Shown: one piece after another, positions 1-8,700 of the stretch
How positions within the stretch are numbered: position 1 is the stretch's first letter
How the letters are laid out: each line of letters starts with the position of its first letter
Origin: Furfurilactobacillus milii
Lineage (GTDB): Bacteria > Bacillota > Bacilli > Lactobacillales > Lactobacillaceae
Direction: 5' to 3'
DNA: 64,000 nucleotides
Assembly: GCF_009864005.1 (NCBI RefSeq)
Contig: NZ_WEZQ01000001.1
Coordinates: forward strand, 1-64,000
The notes under the pieces: model-generated
The model's input: the letters and a program-made list of their open reading frames with translations, nothing else
The model's database searches: none
What the model was told of the DNA's origin: nothing
Position numbers and translations under genes: made by a program

Positions 1-132
1 TAGTGCTCAAGATTTAACGACGACGTTACTCCAAATTAACCAGCGACCGCTTAAAATACTCGACTGGCAAACACCGTATCAGGTTATGCTGACAAATTTT
101 TCCAAAAATTCGGATTAAATTTGCAATCTACC
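1..132 (+). pseudogene. 3' end of an IS30-family transposase with right terminal repeat
   Basis: The reading frame 2-118 encodes the last 38 residues of an IS30 transposase (ending LTNFSKNSD) and is followed by the right inverted repeat, ending CAATCTACC at 132. The sequence is nearly identical to 7783-7921 and to the 3' end of the copy at 21958-22999, except that LTNLSKNSD reads LTNFSKNSD here. The 5' part lies outside the window, so I cannot say whether this copy is complete. Bases after 132 belong to the host sequence. Confidence 0.85.
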
Positions 133-137
133 AAATA

Positions 138-182
138 ATAAAAAAATGCCGAGTCTCCTTAAAAGAGGCTCAGCGTTTTTTT
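138..182. terminator. Bidirectional rho-independent terminator
   Basis: A hairpin with arms TGCcGAGtCTC and GAGgCTCaGCg is flanked by A-runs on the left and T-runs on the right. It sits directly behind the stop of the oxidoreductase on the minus strand and also behind the IS30 remnant on the plus strand. Confidence 0.75.
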
Positions 183-1515
183 AAATCTGTGACCAGACGT
201 CCGCTCCCAAAGTAGGGAAGAGAGGTACGATGCGGCCTAGTTGTTCAGCTGTATATTGAAACTCAATTGCTGGTAATAAAACGTTAATTGCATCGGCAGC
301 ATGTTCACTAACTTCAGCTGCTCCTACAAGATGATGGTCTTGATCGTAAATCAAGGTGTTATCACCAATTGTTTCCTTATCAACTTGGCGGAACCATCCG
401 TCAGGAAGATGATTAGTTTTAATGGTGTAATCAGGATTTTGCTGAGCTTCTTCGACGCTCATACCAACCTGTGCGATTTGTGGTGAGGTAAAAACAATGG
501 TTGGGATGGGCGGATAGTTGATTGCGTCAGTAGTCTTTCCTGTGAAAAGTTGGGTTAAATAACTAGATTCAAAGATCGCAGTCGGGGTGAGCTTAGGCTG
601 TTCTTTATCAAGCACATCACCAGAAGCATAGATGTTATCAATGTTAGTTTGAAGATGATCGTTAACTTCGATCCCGTTAGCATTGTAACTAACGCCTACT
701 TCGTCTAATCCGATGTTTTCGATGTTAGGAATTCGTCCGGTAGCATCCAAAATCCAGTCGGTGGTGAGGGTTTCGTGATCGTTATAAGACACGGTAAAAT
801 GAGAACCGTCTTCCTCAAAACGATCCACCTGAGCGTTGTAAATGAACTTCACCCCTCGTTTTTCGAGGTCGGCAATGACTTGTTTTATGTAATCTTGATT
901 AAATTTGCGCAACGCCCGATTATGGCGTAAAAGTACAGTGACGTTCGCGCCGGCAGCATTGGCAATCGTGGCAAATTCCATGCCGATATAGCCCGCGCCA
1001 ATAATTACGATATTTTCAGGAAGCTGTTTGAGGTTCATAAAATCGGTACTGTCATGCGTAAGTTCTGAGCCCATAACATCTAGATGGTGGGGACGTAGCC
1101 CCGTTGCAATCACGATTTTGTCAGCGGTGTAGCGCTGTTGATCCACTTCGATGGTGTGAGCATCAACAAATTTTCCACGACCGTGAATAATTTCGATGTC
1201 AACAGAGTCGAGTAAACCAGTAATCATGTCCGGCAAGCCGTCGATGACTTCGTGTTCATGTTCTACATTGGCAGTCCAATCCAGCTTTAAGTCACCATTT
1301 ACAATGCCATCAAGGCGTTCTTGGTGGCGTAAAAGTTGAACCGGGTTGTCCAGCGTAATTTTCGCGTTGCATCCACGGTTTGGACAAGTTCCCCCGATTT
1401 TGTCCGCTTCGATAATGGCGACTTTTTTACCACTATTAGCTAGTGGAACCGCCCCGTCGAAGGCACCATGCCCCGCGCCTAAGTACAAAACATCAAATTG
1501 ATAACTTTCAGTCAT
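181..1515 (-). CDS. FAD-dependent pyridine nucleotide-disulfide oxidoreductase
   Basis: This 444-residue protein belongs to the glutathione reductase/dihydrolipoamide dehydrogenase superfamily. The N-terminus has an FAD-binding GxGxxG-type motif (YLGAGHGAFDGA), followed by the redox-active disulfide GGTCPNRGCNAK at residues 42-53. An NAD(P)-binding motif (IIGAGYIGMEFA) lies near residue 170, and the C-terminal dimerisation domain follows. The exact substrate (disulfide, metal or flavin-linked electron acceptor) cannot be read from sequence. It is a single cytoplasmic gene with its own terminator behind it; a GAGGTAATTAA ribosome binding region precedes the ATG. The length is typical for the family and the gene looks intact. 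Confidence 0.85.
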   Translation of the reverse strand: MTESYQFDVLYLGAGHGAFDGAVPLANSGKKVAIIEADKIGGTCPNRGCNAKITLDNPVQLLRHQERLDGIVNGDLKLDWTANVEHEHEVIDGLPDMITGLLDSVDIEIIHGRGKFVDAHTIEVDQQRYTADKIVIATGLRPHHLDVMGSELTHDSTDFMNLKQLPENIVIIGAGYIGMEFATIANAAGANVTVLLRHNRALRKFNQDYIKQVIADLEKRGVKFIYNAQVDRFEEDGSHFTVSYNDHETLTTDWILDATGRIPNIENIGLDEVGVSYNANGIEVNDHLQTNIDNIYASGDVLDKEQPKLTPTAIFESSYLTQLFTGKTTDAINYPPIPTIVFTSPQIAQVGMSVEEAQQNPDYTIKTNHLPDGWFRQVDKETIGDNTLIYDQDHHLVGAAEVSEHAADAINVLLPAIEFQYTAEQLGRIVPLFPTLGADVWSQI

Positions 1516-1620
1516 TTAATTACCTCAATCCTAAATTTAGGTGAATAAACAATTACCATTGTTGGCACGAGCATAGCAGAGGATAGGTGCGAGTTGCAAG
1601 CGATTGCAACTGAAGAGAAC

Positions 1621-1660
1621 AAAAAGCAATCCTTAACTTTAAATAAGGATTGCTAAAAAA
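1621..1660 (-). terminator. Rho-independent terminator of the broken MFS gene
   Basis: AGCAATCCTTA and TAAGGATTGCT form a perfect 11-bp stem followed by a T-run on the minus strand, just past the stop of the MFS remnant. Confidence 0.8.
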
Positions 1661-1667
1661 TATCTTA

Positions 1668-2596
1668 CTAACGTTTTAATGATTTAATCGATAGCATTGA
1701 AATACCACCAATCAAGGAAAAAATAAATGAAACAATAAAAATTCCAGAATAACCAAAAAGACTTATGACGGCAGCGGCTAAAACGGGTGCGATAGCTTGT
1801 GTAATTGTATTACCTAAGTTGTAAACACCTAAGAAAAATGCAACACGATTTTGATCGGGGATAACTTTTAAGTTTAATAAATTATCAAGTGCGTTCCATA
1901 AGCCCATTCCTAAACCGGCAGCTAAGGCGTAAAGAATAATACCAGTATTATTTCTTAAGAAGAACAGGGAGAGACCTGCAATTGCTAATAAGATAGTTGA
2001 GAGACCTACTGGTAATTTCAGTATTTTAAATTTATTAGATAGTGGCCCAGCGACTAATCCCATCAAAATGCCAAAAATAAGCATAATCATGTTAACAAGT
2101 TGGATAGAAGATTGAGTTTGATTACCACGATGAAGAAAGTCGGTCATTATATATAAAATGTATCCTGTAATTGCAAAGTTTCCAACTCCCTGAAACATTT
2201 TTCCTATAAGAGCTAGGTAGTAGTCGCACCAATTTGCCAAGAAGGAAAAATTAACTTTACATTTTTTAAAGAAAGCTTTTCTTTCTTTTTAGTTGAGGTT
2301 TCATCTAAATTAGAAGGCTCATGGACAATCAAAGTTGCAATTAATACGCCAGCAAATGTGAATATACCAAAGACTATAAATCCTAGTCGAAACTGGCTAA
2401 GGAACAAAGCACCGATAACGTTAAATTCGTTATTACCTAAAGCCATGCCTAGACCACCATAAGCAGAAGAAGCAGTCCCCTTTCCATCTTCAGGTGCAAA
2501 GGCTAATCCAGATTTGAAAAAGCCAAGAGCTAAAAAAGCCCAACAAACTTTACAACAATAATCGTAAAAAGCGCCTAGAAATAGGCGTTTTTTCAT
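1668..2596 (-). pseudogene. Frameshifted MFS transporter remnant
   Basis: Two overlapping minus-strand frames (2213-2596 and 1668-2240) read as one major facilitator protein. The first ends FPSWQIGATTT and the second continues YLALIGKMFQGVGNF, so the frame breaks near 2220 in a short ACT ACT ACC repeat. Transmembrane segments and the cytosolic loop between the two halves are recognisable. The amino end also seems shortened: residues before KSGLAFAPEDGKG are a poor match to a normal MFS N-terminus and the combined length (about 310 residues) is below the usual 400-450. The substrate is unknown; the GNNEFN and FFLGVYN segments recall glycoside or sugar porters (inference). Confidence 0.7.
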
Positions 2597-2705
2597 GTTT
2601 TGACGTTTGAGAAACGCATTCTAAGTCCAGTTTTTATTAATAAATGGGTTAATGTCCGCTAAATGAATATATAAACTGCGTCATAACTTAAGAGTTATGT
2701 GCTGA

Positions 2706-4183
2706 CTGATAAGGTTCAAAAAGAACTCACCATTAATCAAGCAAAAACTACCAAGCCCAATACTAGGATCGGTACCAGAAGCTAAGTTAGTCACAACCGT
2801 CAATGCCGACAATGTGACCATTAAGAGTCAATTCAATACGAAGATCAACGATGTGACCACGAATTCAAACACGCCAAGTAACTCAGTTGAGAAGCTTTCA
2901 CCATCATTAGTGGCCAAGCGCGTGGAAGATGCCCAAGGCAAGCTCGCAACAACGAGTGACAACGTTAATATCTTGACGGGTAAGGACGTTTACTTTGATA
3001 TTTTCAATCAGTACGATAACAACTCACATACTGACGATTTAACGGATACTGATCAATTGCCGAAAAATGTGCAGGTTGATACCAGTAAGATCAAGGTGAT
3101 GATGAGCGATGGGAAGGCCGACGCCTTTAGCATGACGGCTGATAAGCTCACGGGGCTGAGCTATACGAAAGACGTGACCAGCGATGTTACGATTGCTTAT
3201 AAGGACGGTAAGTTAACCGTGACGCCGAAAGCGGGTAAGGAAAATGAGTTTAAGAGCCAGCAAACGAAGGTCCGGTTTGCGGCTAGTTTGCCAAAGGATA
3301 AGACCGATAGTGAGTTAACTAAGAAAGATAACGATTATACCTGGTCAAATAAGGTAACTAAGGGCGATAAACCATCAAATGATGTGGCATATCATTCAGA
3401 AAAGGATCCGGACTTGATTGTGAAAAAGGTTGAAACACAAGATGGTAAGTTAGCTGACAAAGTGGCCAATGCTAATATTATCAATGCCAAAACCGTTCCT
3501 TTCAACATTTTAACCAGTATAACAATTTAGGTGAAACCCAATATATGACCGATACCGATCAACTACCAAAAGATGCGAAAGTTGATTTGAAAGCGGTGAA
3601 AGTTTATCTAGCTGATACCGCAACAAGCGATACCAATTCATCATCTAAGGCCGATGACGAGTCAGCAGGTGCGATGAGTGCCAGTTCAGCAACTAAGACT
3701 GACCAATCATCAAGCGCAACGAGTGCTAGTTCGTCAGCTAAAGCTGATGATCAGTCGGGATCAACTAGCAAGATTGATGCTAAAACAAGGACTAAGGAAA
3801 AACTAGCGACATTGACTTACACTAAAGATGTGCCCGCTGATTTCACAGTCAAATTTGAGAACGGTCAGCTAACCGTGACGCCAAAAGCTGATAAAATCGC
3901 TGAGTATGCTGGTAAGCAAACTAAAACACGCTTTGTTGCGAGTTTGCCAAGCGACAAAGCTGATCGTGAGTTGACCAAGCAAGGTCAGACCTATAATTGG
4001 AATAACCAAGCCTCTAACGGTAAGGACAAGACCAGCACGGTTAAGTATCATACCGACAAGCCGGTAACTCCGGCCAAACCAACGACTCCAGCACCTAAGC
4101 CAACGGTTACTAAAATAGTTAAGATGGCCCAAATTGGTCATCACCAAACTTGGTTTGATCGATTGGTGGCTTGGTTCAAATAA
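2706..4183 (+). pseudogene. Broken repeat-containing cell-surface protein
   Basis: The frame 2706-3530 and the frame 3545-4183 encode consecutive copies of one ~100-residue repeat. Each repeat contains DGKLA..., then FNQY.N...TDTDQLPK...VD, then LTYTKDV...GKLTVTPKA, then TKxRFxASLP...ELTK. The repeats are homologous across the break: the first has FDIFNQYDNN, while the second would read FNIFNQYNN if one T were added to the T-run at about 3514. A one-base loss therefore ends the frame early. The N-terminus has also decayed: no signal peptide is visible and the frame before 2790 shifts. A Ser/Asp/Ala-rich linker (SSSKADD...) interrupts repeat two. The C-terminus ends in WFDRLVAWFK without an LPxTG signal. 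It is probably a relict adhesin; the function is unknown. Confidence 0.7.
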
Positions 4184-4311
4184 TTGCTAGTCTGAGGTTC
4201 AGCACGTATACTAAAGATATTAAGGAATGACCGATGGCCAAAAAATGGAACAATGTAATCCTTACATTCCAATAATTCCACCAACTTTCTTTTTTCTTAG
4301 GAGGAATCAAC

Positions 4312-4608
4312 ATGGCTGATAATGTGTTAATGGCCTATCATATTGTGCATGATCCTGATGAGCGGGCAAAACATGTTTTGAATACGAAAAAGTTGTATAA
4401 GTGGCGGATTACCGAAAAGACGAAGGGCACCCCGGTGGTTGGTAATGTGGCGTTAGTCCAAACCCAGTTTGCGAAGCGTACCCCAGTTATGATTTATGCG
4501 ACAAAGGAAGTTGCCAATGATTTAAGTGACTTACAACCAGTTAAAGCATTTACGAACTATCGTGATCAAGAGACGGTTAATCAAACGTTTGATGACCTGA
4601 TGAAATAA
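4312..4608 (+). CDS. Small conserved plasmid-type protein (DUF5839-like?)
   Basis: A 98-residue soluble protein preceded by a strong AGGAGGAATCAAC ribosome binding site and followed by its own terminator. I see no signal peptide or membrane segment. A VVGNVALVQTQF segment followed by a basic VMIYATKEV stretch recalls small DUF5839-type proteins found on conjugative plasmids and phages of Firmicutes, but this match is from memory and tentative. The neighbour at 5172 (LtrC/ArdC-like) fits a plasmid mobilisation region. No function can be assigned. Confidence 0.65.
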   Translation: MADNVLMAYHIVHDPDERAKHVLNTKKLYKWRITEKTKGTPVVGNVALVQTQFAKRTPVMIYATKEVANDLSDLQPVKAFTNYRDQETVNQTFDDLMK

Positions 4609-4613
4609 CTTAA

Positions 4614-4660
4614 CGGCCCATAACAATGTGGAATCAGTAACATTGTTATGGACCATTTTT
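4614..4660 (+). terminator. Rho-independent terminator
   Basis: CCATAACAATGT and ACATTGTTATGG form a 12-bp perfect stem with a 9-base loop, followed by ACCATTTTT. It closes the 98-residue gene. Confidence 0.85.
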
Positions 4661-4989
4661 GCTAACAAGAAGTGCTAATGTAAAACATACTTGAAATAGC
4701 CATGGTGGCAGTTATGAATACATGTTTTGCGCCCAGTATGTAAGTTTAACTTAGCTATTATTCAATTAGATCTAGAATGCTGATACTTGCTGATGGATAT
4801 AAGAATTTAAATAAATTGATAGAATGATGGTAGTAGTCGCCAAAAAAATTGACTGGTTAACAGTTGATTTATATGTGCCAGTTATGTTGATGGACTATTC
4901 TCTAATGAATAGTGGATCCTATACATGTAATAAGAGTGAAGGTCTAATAAGCTTGAGCAACTTAAAAAATAGTTTTTGTTCAAGCTTCA
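4661..4989. other. Gene-poor junction left of an IS30 end
   Basis: AT-rich sequence without a convincing gene. A frame opens at 4824 and runs into the coding remnant at 5014, but its first 60 residues lack a ribosome binding site and cross the IS30 terminal sequence, so I treat it as chance. The part after about 4950 resembles the left end of the IS30 at 24899-25051 in diverged form. Confidence 0.5.
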
Positions 4990-5013
4990 TTCGGATTGAT
5001 TTTACAATCTACC
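4990..5013 (-). repeat. IS30 left terminal inverted repeat (orphan)
   Basis: TTCGGATTgATTTTACAATC followed by TACC differs by one base from the left terminus of the IS30 at 21958 (read in reverse). No transposase coding remains next to it. It marks a deletion junction: coding sequence resumes at 5014. Confidence 0.75.
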
Positions 5014-5168
5014 ATAAGTATTTAAAAGAAATTACTGAAAATGGGGCTTATTATCAAGTGGCTTGGCAAAAATTAGCCGATGGCTACGTTGCCCCTTATG
5101 GCACGACCCCGATTCAAATAAGATCATTGCCGACATTGAATGATACTTTTGAAGATGAGGAGGGGTAG
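5014..5168 (+). pseudogene. C-terminal fragment of an unknown plasmid gene
   Basis: The frame encodes about 50 residues ending TPIQIRSLPTLNDTFEDEEG, with a stop three bases before the ATG of the LtrC-like gene; the GAGGAGG within its last codons is the ribosome binding site of that gene. This tight coupling suggests a former operon partner. Its 5' part was replaced by the IS30 end at 4990-5013. The family is not recognised. Confidence 0.5.
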
Positions 5169-5171
5169 ACA

Positions 5172-6296
5172 ATGCCGAGTAAAGCCGACGTTAAAGCCTG
5201 GAAAGCACAATTAGTCGCCCAGGCTGAACAGCAAATCCTAAAATTAACCGATAGTGACCGATTTAAACAGTATCTCAATACCCTGGCTAAATTTCATCGT
5301 TATAGCGCCAGAAACATTGATTTAATTTATGCGCAAAATCCTCAAGCCACTCAAGTCGCCGGTTTTAAGCAATAGCAGAAGGCTTTTAACCGCACCGTCA
5401 ACCGGGGCGCAAAAGCGATTCGGATTGCGGCTCCGATCATTAAGAAGCTAACACCAGCCGAGCAGAAGCATCTTGATACCACCGATGAGCGCGCCATTGT
5501 CGGTTATCGCTATCTACCCGTCTTTGATGTGGCACAAACTAGCGGTGAACCAGTGTTAAGTGCTAAAGACTTTGTCAAAGAAAATTTGGCCGATCATCAG
5601 AATGTGACAAGCTTGTATAACGCATTCAAGGACTATCTAAACCAGCAAATCGACCTTAAAGTCAGTGAAGTGCCCTTAGCAACGCTAAATGGGGCTAAAG
5701 GGTATTTTCAACCCAGCACTAATGAAATTGTTATTGGTGGTGATGAATCCGATAATGCTTTAAAATTGAAGACGTTATATCATGAATATGCACATAGTCA
5801 GTTACATGGATTAAAATCAGCCTTTAAAGATCGGCCACGAGCCTATCAGGAAACCCAAGCCGAAGCGGTTGCGTATGTTGCCATGCAAAATATTGGCGTT
5901 GATACCAGCAACTACTCACTCGGTTACGTGGCCACCTGGGCTAAAGATAAAGCCGTGATCCATAGTGCTTTAAGTGAGATCCAGCAAGTGAGCAACAAAG
6001 TGATTGAGCTTAGCGACGGGTTAACCAAACAATTAGGCTTACAAGAAGCCCAAAAAGAGCCTGAGCATGATCTAAAAAAGTTATCAGCCCATGATCTTAA
6101 TAAGTCCTATCAAGGCTTGCAACAACAAATTCAACAAGCAACTAGTCCACAACAGAAAGCACAATTTAAAAAACAGTTAAACGATGTGCATCAGGAAATC
6201 AGTGAGCGAACACAGAAGCAACTGAAATCCTTTGCTGAACAGCATCCAGAAATCAAACAACCAGATTCTGAACCTGATCAAAGCCTAAAACGTTAG
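5172..6296 (+). pseudogene. LtrC/ArdC-like protein with zinc-peptidase motif, interrupted by an amber codon
   Basis: One continuous frame encodes an N-terminal ArdC-like single-strand-DNA-binding region (FHRYSARNIDLIYAQNP...FNRTVNRGAKAIRIAAPI) and then a metallopeptidase-like domain. That domain has the zinc motif HEYAHSQLH near 5788 and a downstream ETQAEAVAYV helix. A coiled, Gln-rich tail follows. The only defect is TAG at 5373-5375 inside GFKQ*QKAFN, where relatives have Trp; TGG to TAG explains it by one substitution. Such proteins (LtrC of lactococcal conjugative plasmids, ArdC) accompany conjugation genes and may protect incoming DNA. The product is probably lost unless the amber codon is read through or translation restarts downstream. 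Confidence 0.75.
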
Positions 6297-6316
6297 CCAG
6301 TTTTTAAGGGACATGC

Positions 6317-6453
6317 TATAATGTAATAGAAAAAGGAAGTCTTGCGCTAACAAGACTTCCCGCGCAAGCCGCTTCAAAGGCGGTGGCATTAGTTAAGAAA
6401 TGATAGTTGAGTCACCCTGTAACCTAGCCAAAGTTACGCAGGGCGGCTTTTTT
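6317..6453 (+). ncRNA. Candidate antisense RNA of a type I toxin locus
   Basis: TATAAT at 6317-6322 would start a plus-strand transcript of about 125 nt near 6329. It contains a hairpin (AAGTCTTG...CAAGACTT), the segment GCCGCTTCAAAGGCGGTGGC, no open frame of note, and ends at the stem-loop and T-run at 6413-6453, converging on the toxin gene at 6452-6541. The layout matches par/fst-type and related type I systems. That it is transcribed is inference. Confidence 0.5.
6413..6453. terminator. Shared bidirectional terminator of the toxin locus
   Basis: CACCCTGTAAC and GTTACGCAGGGcGG form the stem, with a T-run at 6448-6453 on the plus strand. It lies at the convergence of the toxin gene and the putative antisense RNA. 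Confidence 0.6.
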
Positions 6454-6541
6454 ATTTGTTCCTTTTGTCGATGTATGTTAGCAACGCTAAAATAAACATT
6501 GCAAACAGCAACATCAACGAGAGTGTCTGGAAGACGCTCAT
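6452..6541 (-). CDS. Putative holin-like toxin (type I toxin-antitoxin peptide)
   Basis: A 29-residue peptide, MSVFQTLSLMLLFAMFILAL then LTYIDKRNK: a short polar start, one transmembrane helix and a charged tail. This is the pattern of the 'putative holin-like toxin' (Hol_Tox, TxpA/BsrG-like) peptides of lactobacilli and bacilli that damage the membrane when over-expressed and are held off by an antisense RNA. AGGAAGG lies 10 bases before the ATG. The leader (about 6545-6650) carries GGCGGTGGC, which is also present in the leader of a relict at 7922-8010. The convergent RNA candidate lies at 6317-6453. The gene is too short for routine gene callers. Confidence 0.75.
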   Translation of the reverse strand: MSVFQTLSLMLLFAMFILALLTYIDKRNK

Positions 6542-6681
6542 TGACTGTGAAACCTTCCTGAAGATTATTCCATGTTCCCATGGGCCTCACCTCGCAAGGG
6601 AAAAGACAGCCACCGCCCTTAAAACTTCCTGCGTAATCCATGCAATTCTGCTTTAAATCATATTAGGGTATCACAAATACT

Positions 6682-7631
6682 TTACAAATATTTTTTGCGT
6701 CGCATCAAAAACCAGCAAATTAGGCTTAGTATAACAGAGATAATCAGCACAGCAAAAGCACCATAAAAAGATTTTTCAAACGGGACATCGACATTGATTC
6801 CCCAAAAGCCAAAAATAATCGCTGGAATAGTCAAAACGATTGATATCTCTGTTAGAGTTTTCATAATCATGTTAAGCTGATAAGAAATCATATTGTTTAT
6901 CATATCTTCCAAATCATCCAAATATTGGCTGTAACCTAAAATAATTCTATCCATTGTGTCGCTTGTATCGTATATCTCATCAATTATTTTTTTGGTGGTA
7001 AAATCAATATCATTAATAGTTGTGAAATTTTTTTAACGAAATCCAGCGCTTTGTGATTAGCGCCATAGGTTGTTGACAAAGCTATCATGTATTTTTGAAG
7101 AGTCAATAAATCATTAAACGTTGGTCTGAGTGGACCGGACGTTGATATTTTTGAGTCTAAATCATCAATTTTTTCCTTGACTCCACGAAGGTTGTTAAGC
7201 ATCACATGGAAATCTTTTTGCATGATCTTTAAAAGTACTTCCTCCATGAAATTATTGACATCACGTAAAACCATATTGGATAAGAGTTCGGGAATGAATT
7301 TTAATTTTTGTTTTGTAAAAATTATCAACTTATTTTTAAATACCAAGAAAACAACAGATGTCATCAGATTATCTAGATGCCCACCTTCATGTACCTCGGG
7401 AAACAAAAAACTTACGAGCAAACTTTTTTCATCGTTCTGATCTATCATCGTGTCATATGCAACTTGATCATCAAACGTTAGTATATTGCCTATTTTAAAG
7501 TTATATTTATGTTCAAAAGATTCGATATATTCTCGTTCGTCACCATAAACATAAACAACAGAAGAATTTTTGATATTTGATTCTGACGAAACTTCTAATG
7601 TATCTTTTGTTAAAGAATAAGTTTTCAGCAT
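6682..7631 (-). pseudogene. CorA-family divalent cation transporter, frameshifted
   Basis: The frame 6984-7631 (215 residues, GGAGG ribosome binding site) encodes the cytoplasmic domain of a CorA-like Mg2+/Co2+ transporter. The frame 6682-6954 encodes the long pore helix and two C-terminal transmembrane segments. Adding one A to the seven-A run at 7028-7034 would fuse them as VKKNFTTINDID..., giving a protein of about 316 residues, normal for CorA. The usual GMN selectivity motif at the first transmembrane end reads WGIN here (GFWGINVDVPF), a substitution in the motif. With the frameshift the product lacks the pore. A sequencing error in the homopolymer is an alternative. Confidence 0.75.
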
Positions 7632-7723
7632 TGTAATCCTCCTGCTTTATATTTTTATCAAAAATAAATGCCTAATTGTTGTGAAATAAATACGTTATCA
7701 GTTTTAAAAACATTTTATCTTAT

Positions 7724-7921
7724 GGTAGATTGCAAATTTAATCGGAATTTACGTTATTTTTATCCTAAAGGGACTCGTTTTGAGCACATTAGTGCTCAAG
7801 ATTTAACGACGACGTTACTCCAAATTAACCAGCGACCGCTTAAAATACTCGACTGGCAAACACCGTATCAGGTTATGCTGACAAATTTGTCCAAAAATTC
7901 GGATTAAATTTGCAATCTACC
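7724..7921 (+). mobile_element. 198-bp mini-element bounded by two right ends of IS30
   Basis: It begins with an inverted copy of the IS30 right terminus (GGTAGATTGCAAATTTAATC) fused, at the shared TTTAATC, to the last ~175 bp of the transposase gene and the normal right terminus. The element is flanked on both sides by TTAT, which looks like a target duplication. Its only coding content is the last ~55 transposase residues (NRNLRYFYPKG... to KNSD). It resembles a non-autonomous (MITE-like) derivative. Confidence 0.7.
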
Positions 7922-8010
7922 TTATGGGCTTTAAAGGTTTAACACCATAAGCACCACCTCCGATTGGAAATAGCCACCGCCTTAACTTCTCTACTGGATC
8001 TATTATACAG
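7922..8010 (-). pseudogene. Relict of a second holin-like toxin leader
   Basis: On the minus strand TATAAT (8002-8007) is followed by GAAGTTAAGGCGGTGGCTAT, closely like the toxin leader at 6600-6620. A strong GGAGGTGGTGCTT precedes ATG at 7948. The frame stops after five codons (MVLNL) and the mini-IS30 lies just beyond. It appears to be a toxin gene cut away by the insertion or by decay. Confidence 0.45.
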
Positions 8011-8117
8011 GCAGTCTAGCTCTTTAACCAAATATAAAATTAAAGAATCAGTAAGAATACTATATTTATATCTGTAAAAACAGTTTTTAACTGCTAGGTC
8101 ATAATGTATAGATAAAT

Positions 8118-8153
8118 AAAAGCAAGCACCTATGTAAAAAAGTGCCTGCTTTG
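8118..8153. terminator. Rho-independent terminator
   Basis: AAAGCAaGCAC and GTGCcTGCTTT form the stem with a TATGTAAAAAA loop. It follows the stress operon on the minus strand (8284 onward) by about 130 bp. The rest of 7950-8283 shows no gene. Confidence 0.6.
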
Positions 8154-8283
8154 ATTAATTATCGAAAAAATTCCAATCTATATTTATAAAGGGTCATCTC
8201 ACCAATTTAAATATTGATTAACTGATCTTCAATTGCTCAATTATTTACGTTCTAAGAAGCCTAATACAGATAAATTTGGCTAA

Positions 8284-8424
8284 TTATCCATGTAATTTTT
8301 GTTGCAATGTATCACCAATGCCATCTACTTTCTTAGCAGCCAAGACGGTGCCACCGATGAGGACACCACCTACAATGAGCGTAGAAGCGATCATAAACTT
8401 AAATACACTTTTCAAGACGTCCAT
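8284..8424 (-). CDS. 46-residue small membrane protein, last gene of the Asp23 operon
   Basis: MDVLKSVFKFMIASTLIVGG begins a 46-residue peptide with one glycine-rich transmembrane helix (residues 10-30) and an amphipathic tail ending LQQKLHG. AAGGGG lies 8 bases before the ATG. It follows glsB by 10 bases on the same strand, so it is very likely co-transcribed. The sequence is not one I recognise by name; a role at the membrane in envelope stress is inferred from context only. It overlaps a plus-strand frame at 8276-8464 that has no ribosome binding site. Confidence 0.65.
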   Translation of the reverse strand: MDVLKSVFKFMIASTLIVGGVLIGGTVLAAKKVDGIGDTLQQKLHG

Positions 8425-8434
8425 AAAATTCCCC

Positions 8435-8686
8435 TTACTTTTTACTAGTTCGACCAACAACTAATGAAACAATCAGAACTAAAATAATTGCCCCGATGAT
8501 CGATGGTATCAATGCCATGCCAGCTAACGAAGGGCCCCAAGTGCCAAGGAGCCCTTGGCCAATCCACGCACCGATTAAACCAGCTACGATGTTTGCAATC
8601 CAGCCCATAGCAGCACCACGGTTAGTGATTGCGCCAGCAATGGCACCAATGATTGCCCCGACGATTAATGACCAAATAAGTCCCAT
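8435..8686 (-). CDS. GlsB/YeaQ/YmgE family stress-response membrane protein
   Basis: An 83-residue protein with three transmembrane helices, Gly/Ala-rich (IVGAIIGAIAGAITNRGAAM ... GMALIPSIIGAIILVLIVSL). It is typical of the small transglycosylase-associated/GlsB family often encoded next to Gls24/Asp23 in lactobacilli and enterococci. It lies 14 bases behind the asp23 gene in the same operon, with AGGAG before the ATG. The molecular role is unknown; family members rise in envelope and bile stress. A second, diverged copy is at 13904-14152. Confidence 0.85.
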   Translation of the reverse strand: MGLIWSLIVGAIIGAIAGAITNRGAAMGWIANIVAGLIGAWIGQGLLGTWGPSLAGMALIPSIIGAIILVLIVSLVVGRTSKK

Positions 8687-8700
8687 ATTTACTCACTCCT

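Noticed and set aside
4824-5013. N-terminal 60 codons of the frame 4824-5168
   Set aside because: They cross an IS30 terminal repeat and lack a ribosome binding site; only the part from 5014 looks like a former gene.
6393-6656. Longer frames on both strands across the toxin locus
   Set aside because: They have no ribosome binding sites and overlap the 29-residue toxin, which matches a known peptide class.
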